Source: Diplosphaera chodatii
Lineage: Eukaryota > Chlorophyta > Trebouxiophyceae > Prasiolales > Stichococcaceae
Length of the DNA: 64,000 nucleotides
Direction of reading: 5' to 3'
Assembly (NCBI GenBank): GCA_032358165.1
Contig: JAALGY010000061.1
Coordinates: 62,001-126,000 of the forward strand
Below the pieces are notes generated by a model, which was given only the letters and a program-made list of their open reading frames with translations, had not been told where the DNA came from and searched no databases. Shown piece by piece: positions 57,401 to 64,000 of the stretch (positions are counted from its first letter, which is position 1; every line of letters begins with the position of its first letter). A program made the translations under genes and the position numbers.

Positions 57401-58093
57401 GAAGTGCACGACAGCGCACAGCAACATCATCCAGTTTCGTGGAGGTTCGGGAATGCTAGGCGTGGTGTCAAAAGGGTTTTCAGGAAGCAAAGAACAAGTG
57501 CCACTTACTTGCCCTGCGAATCCAGCCGGTTGGCGGTGAACTCATATGCCGCGGCAAGGTCGGTGCTGGCCTGCTGCAGGCGCTGCAGCTCCGCGGCCGA
57601 TGCGCCATTTGTATGCGCCTCAGCAATCTGCCGCTGTATGTCCTGTTGGAGCGAATCCATATCGCTGGTGTGGTACAGGACTGGCAGCAGCAACGGCGGA
57701 TTCTTGCTGCGCTGCCGTGTGGTCTGCTGCGAGCGTGCATCCTTGCAACTTTCGCTGCCTGTGGCTGCCTGCTTCGCAAGTTGCTCAGCGGACTCTGGCA
57801 GCTGCGCTGGGTGCTGGTGGGAGGGGTGCAGCGCCCAGTGCAGCTCCTTCATGCAGTAGTTGCTGCGCACGAAGTCGGGCGTCAGCACGACCACCACGAT
57901 GCTGCAGCTGCGCAGCGCGGCCTCCATCTCCACACCTGCCGCATCGCCATACTTCAGGCTGCGCTCGTCCAGAAAGGCACTGACACCGTGGCGCCGCAGC
58001 TCACGCCGCATCCACACCGCGAAGGTGGCCTTTTGCGGGCCCGCGTGGCTGATGAACACGTCGTAGGTTTGACCACTGGCCTCCTCTCGCTTC
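54429..58093 (-). CDS. TIR-NB-ARC-LRR protein TNL4
   Basis: Exons 58093-57509 (TIR), 57357-57249 (linker, 109 bp), 57076-56453 (NB-ARC, 624 bp), 56349-56222, 56057-55839, 55722-55611 (112 bp) and 55475-54429 (LRR) give about 941 residues plus a missing 5' exon. The 109, 624 and 112 bp exons match TNL1 exactly. TIR: YDVFISHAG, GVSAFLDERSLKYGDAAG, Glu of YCMKELHWALHP. NB-ARC: P-loop GMGGIGKTT, Walker B LLLVLDDIWETGQR, GSRVIVTGRDG, CGGLPLALQVVG, and VHDCMVEMARAVG. Only eight LRRs are present; the last runs into an unrelated Pro/Ala/Arg tail (HFPPPHGAAVPAE) and a stop. Compared with TNL2 the LRR array is therefore short and its end may be eroded. Intracellular receptor role inferred. Confidence 0.87.
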
Positions 58094-58838
58094 CTGCACG
58101 AGAGGGCATTCACCATGAGGCAGAGAGCCCGTAGTCCATAAAGTAACAATCGGCCAGGCATGACGTGAGCACCAACGAAAAGCTTGTGACACAAGGCTGC
58201 AAGCCGTTGTATGGTTGCAAGCGCACCTTTTGCAGCCTTGCATCCTGGTTTGTTGCTGAAGCCCCGTGGCGCAGGCTCAGCTGCGCATCTCACCTCTCTG
58301 CACTCGCACCGGTTTGCGTGACAGTGTACGATTGCATACACAGGACATGCCGACCAGTGGCATGCATCCGCTGAGGGACTTGACGATCTTGCAGGCTGAA
58401 TCCGCTCATCTATGACCCCAGCACTCAGACTACCAGTGCCTGAGTCCCTGAGATGGCATGCACCTTTGCTCCTGCATGGTCATTGAGCTTGTCGTCGTGA
58501 TAGTCAGAAACTCCGCAAGGACGACGCGAGCACGGCGCGTTGAGAAAGAGTACCTGCAGATATGAGGCATGTCCGGGATCTCAGATCCCAGGCAGCATCC
58601 AGCTGTGACGAAGCTTATGCAGCGCAATCGGGGGATTGCAGACTGCAGCTGGTAGAAAACGTCATTGCATGCGCTGGGCGGATGCTGAGCGACCTTGGAG
58701 ATTGGCGGCTTCGGCAAGGATTGAATTTGCACCTTACAGCTTGCGACCTGGGGTTGCTCCAGGCGCAAACCCATCGACTACGCACCGAGCTTTGCACAGC
58801 ATCCGAAGTTCCCATCTTGTAGAGACAGAGGCGTCGTC
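58094..58838. promoter_or_regulatory. Divergent region between TNL4 and decayed GNAT copy 3
   Basis: The part nearest the GNAT start is similar to 35580-35845, showing the shared origin of the two TNL/GNAT pairs. The first exon of TNL4 should lie here but was not found. Confidence 0.5.
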
Positions 58839-59960
58839 ATGGCACTGCCGCAAGCCGGCCCCCTGAAGGTGGAGGAGGATGGCATGATGCGCTTTGGCAC
58901 TAGCGGCCCGGCTGCTCAACTCGCCGTTGACGCCCTCACCAGCGCGAGTGCTGTTTACCGACATGATTCGTGAGGATTCAGGTCCAGATGATGCCTTTTC
59001 CCATTCAGGAGCTTGAATGCCATTGGAACGAGTCACCTTTCGCTGCCTGTGACATGATCTGCACAGCAACAGCCCCGCCTGCGTCGACCTTTGCAGGCAC
59101 CGCCGTCATGCCAGCAGCGCCTGGATTAACGGAACGCTGGCCCTGATCACATGATATGTTCACACCGGATCACAGAGTGGATTATGTCATTACTATCATG
59201 CGCAGGGGCTAGCAGAGGGCCGGCCGGCCTGCCACTGGGCACACAATAGCGCCGCAGGCCGCCGCGCCTTCTGCGACGCCTGCATCCGCGACAGCCTGCG
59301 CGAGAGCGCGCCGCGGCTGCAGTTCCTGGCGGCGGGCGGCGGCGGCATCGTGGTAGCCATGCTATTGCCCGCGCAGCAGGTGGGTGGGCCTCAGTCATGG
59401 CAGCTTGCTGTCGGTGTACTGCTGGTGTGAAGGCGCGCAGCATTACTGGCTGCGAATGGAAGCCATGCGTAGAATGGCACTCAGAGGGCATCCCCTCCGC
59501 GTCTGCAAACTGGACGACTGGCGAGTACCAGACAGGGGCTACGGCTGTTGTTGGTGGCGGTGCCGTCTGTGCAAGTGGCGGGGAGTGTTGACGGCTGACG
59601 CATGCCTTTTAGTGCAGCACAGGAGCAGGTGGGCAAGCCACACCGGCGCTGGAATTTTGGCATCTTATTTTCGGACTGCAATGTGTGTGCCCCACCCTTG
59701 TGTCCCTGCTCAAATGCGCCTTTGGGGCAAGCCTGCATAGTCTTGCTGCTGTCAGCCGATGCAGATACGACTGTGGCGCCAGGGGCCTGTGGCCACATCA
59801 CTGACAGGCCGCAGCATGTTGTCCGCAGGAGCAGCGTGCAGTCGTCCATGTCATGGCGATCGTGGTGCGGCCAAAGGCTGAGGGCAAGACGCATGTGCAA
59901 CTGCTGCCGGACGTGTTGGCGCATGCCAATGCCCACTCGCTCCCAGCCTACGACTTACTT
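58839..59960 (+). pseudogene. Decayed GNAT acetyltransferase, copy 3
   Basis: Exon 1 (58839-58943) is near-identical to copy 2 and open (MALPQAGPLKVEEDGMMRF), but its donor is GC instead of GT. Exon 2 (59206-59379, 174 bp) is open. Exon 3 (about 59530-59627) still shows GLRLLLVAVP, then shifts frame and meets stops. Exon 4 (about 59834-59958) aligns without gaps, but the acetyl-CoA loop QGQGVG has become EGKTHV. No exon 5 is evident. With the loop lost and frame broken it should not make an active enzyme. It is head-to-head with TNL4, mirroring TNL1 and GNAT copy 2. Confidence 0.8.
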
Positions 59961-60807
59961 TGCAGGTAGGCGCCAAAACCGGCGGCGCCAACTGAATGGC
60001 AGATGTCGTGCAGCTCGAGCCAGATGCACACGCTGCACACGCTGCCTGCAGATTTGTGCTCCCCTGATAGCGTGCTGCTGTGGGGCAGTCCAGTGCGGAG
60101 CAAGCCTAGCGGGTGTACCACCGCAGCGGCCCTGTGACCCGGAACCTGGCACATCGGCTGCCCGCTGTTGCTCGTGTGGTGGCTCGCTGGCGCAGCCCTG
60201 TAGCGGGCTCGGCCTCAACTGTGCAACCAGGTACACTGGCAAGGAGTGCTCCAACAGTGCAGCATGCAAATAAGGCACGGCAGCTGCCGGCAGTGCATCA
60301 GCCCCTGGGGCCTGCGTCGCAAGTGGCGCTGCACCCTGATGTCCCGTGCATAGAGTGGCGCGGCGGCTGCAGCCAGTCTCTATATATATATTGGTGAGCA
60401 TTTTGCCCATGCGCCACATGCCTACGATCTGCAGGTGTGGCAGATCTCAGCTGATGTCAGGCATGCGGCACCTCTGAAGCGTGACACGACTGCTGCAGGC
60501 CCTGCAGCAGGGCTTCACGGCCTGGTGCCGCGCCGAGGGGTGCTGGAGTATGGCCCCTCGCGGCTGGCAGCCGCGACGCCGCGACAAAGCTGATGCTTGA
60601 CGCCTCTGCCGGCGTGAGCACAGCAACATGGTCCGCTGTGTGCAAACTCTGCCGCCGCCGTGCATGGCGACCATCACCATGGCCTGCAAACGCCGTCCCT
60701 CATCACCACCCTGAGCGCATGATGTCCCCTACTCACGCTGCCACACAGCACCCTTCATTGAACAGTGTGGTCCATTTGTGCAGGAGTCTGCTGCCGGGCA
60801 CAAGCAA
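59961..60807. other. Region between GNAT relics
   Basis: No gene recognised. It contains a short TATATATATA tract near 60388. Possibly eroded GNAT sequence. Confidence 0.4.
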
Positions 60808-60955
60808 TGTTGCACTTTGTGCGGCCCAGCATTGAAGCGCAGCACGCCTTCTGGCCGGACTGTACAGCAGCGGGCACATCCTATGCAACTGAGGTCATGG
60901 CCAAGGGGTGGCGAGGAGGCCATCGTGGCGATGCTGCTGCCGGCGCAGGACACAT
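60808..60955 (+). pseudogene. Isolated GNAT exon 2 fragment
   Basis: Reads MLHFVRPSIEAQHAFWPD, matching LHFARPSSAAQRAFWVN of GNAT copy 1 exon 2. It keeps weak similarity to the exon's end (GGHRGDAAAG, shifted frame relative to GGGAIVANVLP). No other exon lies nearby in order. Confidence 0.6.
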
Positions 60956-61260
60956 AATCATGTGTGGACTGTGAACTGTTGCGCAGTGGTTGCCAGCATG
61001 TTGCTGCAGCACGAGCTTCATGCAAGCAGCTGGACGGTCTAGCAGCGTAACATGCGCATCCTGCTTTTTCGCTAACTCTCAAATGCTTCGGTTCATCACG
61101 TGTAAGCAAATGCACAATTGTAGCAGCACGTGTATGGTTCGACGTATCAATACTTGTTGACTGCCAAGTTGCGCATGAAAGTGAGCAGAAGAAGTAGCAC
61201 TACTGCTCTGCCAAAACATGTTAGCCCTATGCATCTACCCATATGCTAACATTCTGACGC

Positions 61261-63065
61261 TTACACCACAGCAGCGCCCTCCGCCTCAATAGCAGCCTGC
61301 TCCCTCTTGGCGTCCTCGGTGGAGGAGGGGCAAGTCCTCCCGGGGTGCGCACGCTCCCAGCACCGCTCGATGTACACATAGCGCTCCGGGCGGTTGTCTG
61401 ACTCCAGGTAGTGCCGCTCGCCTGGGGGGTGGCCTTTCCAGAACTGGTTGGGCGGGCGGTAGTAGTTGGCGATGTCGATGGGCTCGACCACTTTGCGGTG
61501 GTTCATGGCGCGAGCCAGCCAGACGCTGTCGGCGTCCATGAAGTCTGCCGGCAGTCTGCCAGCCTGGATGATAGCACACCATCAAAGCTGAAGATCATCA
61601 CGCTGCCCATGAGCATGCAGATACGCTGCCACCTGTAACAATCACTATGTATACAACAGATCGCGGCGCTCAGCAGTACTTGCACAAGGTGCACACACCT
61701 TGTGCCACCGCACAACCAGGTCCCAAAAGTTGCGGAGCTCGCCACGGGCAATGTTTGCCGACTTGAAGTCGCCAGCACACGTGCGGAAGGCGTTGTACCG
61801 CGCTGCAGCGTCGCCGCCGCCGTACACTTCAAATGCATCCATGGAGTCAGTGCAAGCCCTATATTTCTGCTCCAGTATGCTGAGGTTGGCTTCCAGCTCG
61901 TCCTCCTGCACATGCCCATGGTTTGACGTGTGGCTGGTGCCATAGTATCAGATGCAGCAGTCGTCAGGGCGTGGTGGATCATGGTGCAAGTCCTGTCGCT
62001 CATGATGCACAAATGCGCCGTGCGGCTGCTTGCTATGCAGCCCTCCGATCGCACCTGCCGCTTGTAGTCGCCACTCGGGTCATAGTGCACCCCGGCTCCT
62101 AACTTTCCGACATCTTTCAAGGCTGCCACAATGCGGTGTATCAGCTCCTCCTCCCCCCTGGTGGGCAGCTTTGGGTTCGTCTGCGATAACACACGATCAC
62201 ATGCGTCCAGATGATATCATGTGATGAGCGCCTCGCCTACGGGCACTGCTTTAACATGCAGCAGGAGAGCCGCAGGACAACATGCGTCACAACACACCTC
62301 CACTGCACCGCAGCGTGATGCACCGACCTGATCACTGCGCTGGCCGGTGAGGCTGCACAGCTTGTCGATGTAACCTGCCCATAGCTGCAGCGTCTCCTGT
62401 GCGGGCCGCTTCTCGTGCCCACGCACTTCGAACTTGTTCTCGCGATACTGCTGTGCGATCCTGCCAAAGTCTGCGATCTCCAGGTCCCAGAAGTATGGGA
62501 CCACGATCTGGCGGTCTGCATCGGGAACGACGACTCCTGCAGCACGCTGCTCGTCCTGCTGCACCTGGCGATCCATCAGCAGGCCCAGCTCCCACATGCA
62601 CCAGCTGCCCCGCACAAACTCCTCGCTCAACACCACCACACCTGCAATGCTGCCCACGGCATGCGTTAGCCCTGAAGGATGCAAGTGATTGATGTTATGG
62701 GCAGCGCACTGCAACACGGGAAGTCGTGACGAAGAGGTGCACACCATCTAATCCGACCGAGGCGTTGCAACAAAAGGAGGTACAGCACCAGACCTCACGC
62801 ATGCATTGAACTCCTGCGCCAACGAGATGCTGCAAGGGCCACGCACCAACGGCGGCACCCTGCAGGGCGGCCTTCATGGCCGCTGCGCGTCGCCGTGGGT
62901 GAGGCCCTCCTCGTCCAGGAACGCGCGCCGGCGGGCGGGCGGCAGCCGATTCAGGTCCTTTCGCACAAAGTCAAGCATGCGCTTGACTTCGCCGCTGTCC
63001 TGAGCGCCCGAGTGGCTGAGGAACACATCATAGTTTGCGCCTGCCGAACCTGTTTGTCGGCACAT
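61261..63065 (-). CDS. TIR protein with C-terminal EDS1-type EP-like module
   Basis: Exons 63065-62847, 62641-62328, 62180-62055, 61905-61699 and 61563-61261 give about 389 residues. TIR: YDVFLSHSGAQDSGEVKRML, RRRAFLDEEGLTHGDA, GVVVLSEEFVRGSWCMWELG (conserved Glu) and IVVPYFWDLEIADFGRIA, closing with EEELIHRIVAAL. There is no NB-ARC or LRR. The last two exons (169 residues) form a helical module: NFWDLVVRWHK, then LPADFMDADSVW and KVVEPIDIANYYRPPN, HYLESDNRPERYVYIERCW. The intron between them is at the same place and phase as in the membrane protein at 49618. Near 62881-62890 one base seems missing: THGDAQ should run into AAMKAALQGAAVG but is one frame off. ATG 63065 is used; an upstream exon is possible. 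The stop overlaps a TGTAA. Confidence 0.75.
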
Positions 63066-63368
63066 GCACAGAACTCTGCTCAGCCATATGTCTGCCGTGC
63101 AAGAATGTGCACTGAAACAGTGGCAGCAGGTGCAAGATGGCTAGCTGGCTAGCCAGAAATAGCACCTCTTGTGATACTTTTGTGCTGGCCGCTCATGCTG
63201 AGCCCACGCTCTCCTGTCGCATGTGCCTCAGAGTCTGCTCCCTGTCGAAGTGCCAAACCATATGAGAGCTGTGGCTGTGGCCAATGCAGGAGCTCCCGCA
63301 CATATGATGATGCGCGGTCCTTTGACTTTTGGCCCAAACTCAAACCTGATCAGTCTGATCTTCGTCAC

Positions 63369-63669
63369 AGCGTGCGGCCGTGAAAGGTGCAGCCGCCGCC
63401 GCCCCTAGGGGCAGAGCCACAAGGAGTGCAAACTTCCACGGGGCGGTGCTGTCATGCAGCGATGCTGCTCCAGGCGATGGCCTACAAGCGAGAGGGGTTC
63501 TTGGCTGCCAGCTTGGCTCTCTGCCAGGGTGAATTGCGTTGAGTCGGCCGTCCGTGCCGATGCACTGCAACTTGACTGGCAAGGCTTGGTGATCATACTT
63601 GACACAGCGGCAGCTGCTCAATAGGGCCCGCCCACCTGGGGGGAACTGGAACGCGTGGCTCTGCCCCAC
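63369..63669 (-). other. Possible upstream exon with hydrophobic segment for the TIR-EP gene
   Basis: A minus-strand open frame contains WKFALLVALPLGAAAAAPF followed by TAARC. A donor GTGACG after position 63369 (phase 1) would splice in frame to the acceptor just before GTTCGGCAGG at about 63050, fusing a membrane segment to the TIR. A second donor after CAG at 63348 would not keep frame. This is inference only. Confidence 0.3.
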
Positions 63670-63809
63670 ATGCTAGTGATCTGAACTTCAGTGCGGAGCA
63701 GAATGACCTGCACATGATTGCTGCACCCTGAGTACGGCCTGCCATGGTGCGGCAGTGGACCCTGATGGTGCAATCGTGCCAGTGTGTCAGGTGAGAGCCG
63801 GGTGCTCAC

Positions 63810-63995
63810 CTTGTAACCACTCGCCAGGTCATTGCATCGATTGATATGCGCCCTGACGACTGCCACTGACGGCGGGCAAGTCTTGTGTCGGAGTTGACTC
63901 AGGGATGACCCAGCGCCAGTGCACCAATGGCGCGGCCAGCGTCTGCAGCTTGGTCTGGCGAAGACGTCTAGCTGCACAGCCACACTGTCGCTCAC
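63810..63995 (-). other. Possible coding exon at right edge
   Basis: A frame reading CPPSVAVVRAHINRCNDLAS then GYK ends at a strong donor (AAG then GTGAGC) at 63810. It may be another 5' exon of the TIR-EP gene or of a gene outside the window. No family recognised. Confidence 0.3.
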
Positions 63996-64000
63996 GGTGC

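Noticed and set aside
60380..60396. TATATATATA tract considered as promoter or microsatellite
   Set aside because: Too short for a useful repeat call and no gene start follows it.

Overview
The window is nuclear DNA of a GC-rich green alga (Chlorophyta). The evidence is dense short spliceosomal introns with canonical and some GC-AG donors, several TGTAA polyadenylation signals, organelle-targeted housekeeping proteins of plant/algal type, and plant-style TIR-NB-ARC-LRR (TNL) genes. No bacterial operons, CRISPR arrays, rRNA or tRNA genes were seen. Exon coordinates were derived by hand from reading frame, splice-site phase and comparison between paralogues inside the window.

Left part (1-27.7 kb): two paralogous 13-exon genes for a large helical protein with a C-terminal U-box lie in opposite orientation (1-5.36 kb minus, cut by the window edge; 22.4-27.7 kb plus). 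Between them are a GNAT acetyltransferase gene (minus, 6.0-7.6 kb), an organellar small heat-shock protein, a 900-residue protein with three C-x2-C pairs, a mitochondrial dicarboxylate/tricarboxylate carrier, a chloroplast-type GrpE and an intronless mitochondrial serine hydroxymethyltransferase.

Right part (28-64 kb): an immune-receptor-like cluster. Four TNL genes all lie on the minus strand (30.7-35.1, 38.6-42.5, 44.7-48.8, 54.4-58.1 kb). TNL1 and TNL4 are each head-to-head with a GNAT gene (intact at 35.8 kb, decayed at 58.8 kb). TNL3 is head-to-head with a gene for a membrane-anchored protein (49.6-50.7 kb), and TNL2 with a decayed copy of that gene (43.9 kb). The membrane protein and a fifth TIR gene (61.3-63.1 kb, minus) share a helical C-terminal module with an intron at the same place and a motif of the form EP(F/I)DIANYYR. 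That motif recalls the EPLDIA signature of the EP domain of plant EDS1, PAD4 and SAG101. The cluster may thus hold both TIR enzymes and candidate EP-type partners without the lipase-like half of EDS1. This is the most interesting inference here and needs profile searches.

Several cluster members carry apparent lesions: a one-base frameshift in TNL1, an in-frame TAG in TNL3, a one-base frameshift in the TIR-EP gene, a decayed GNAT copy and decayed exons. This fits birth-and-death evolution by segmental duplication, although some single-base events could be sequencing errors.
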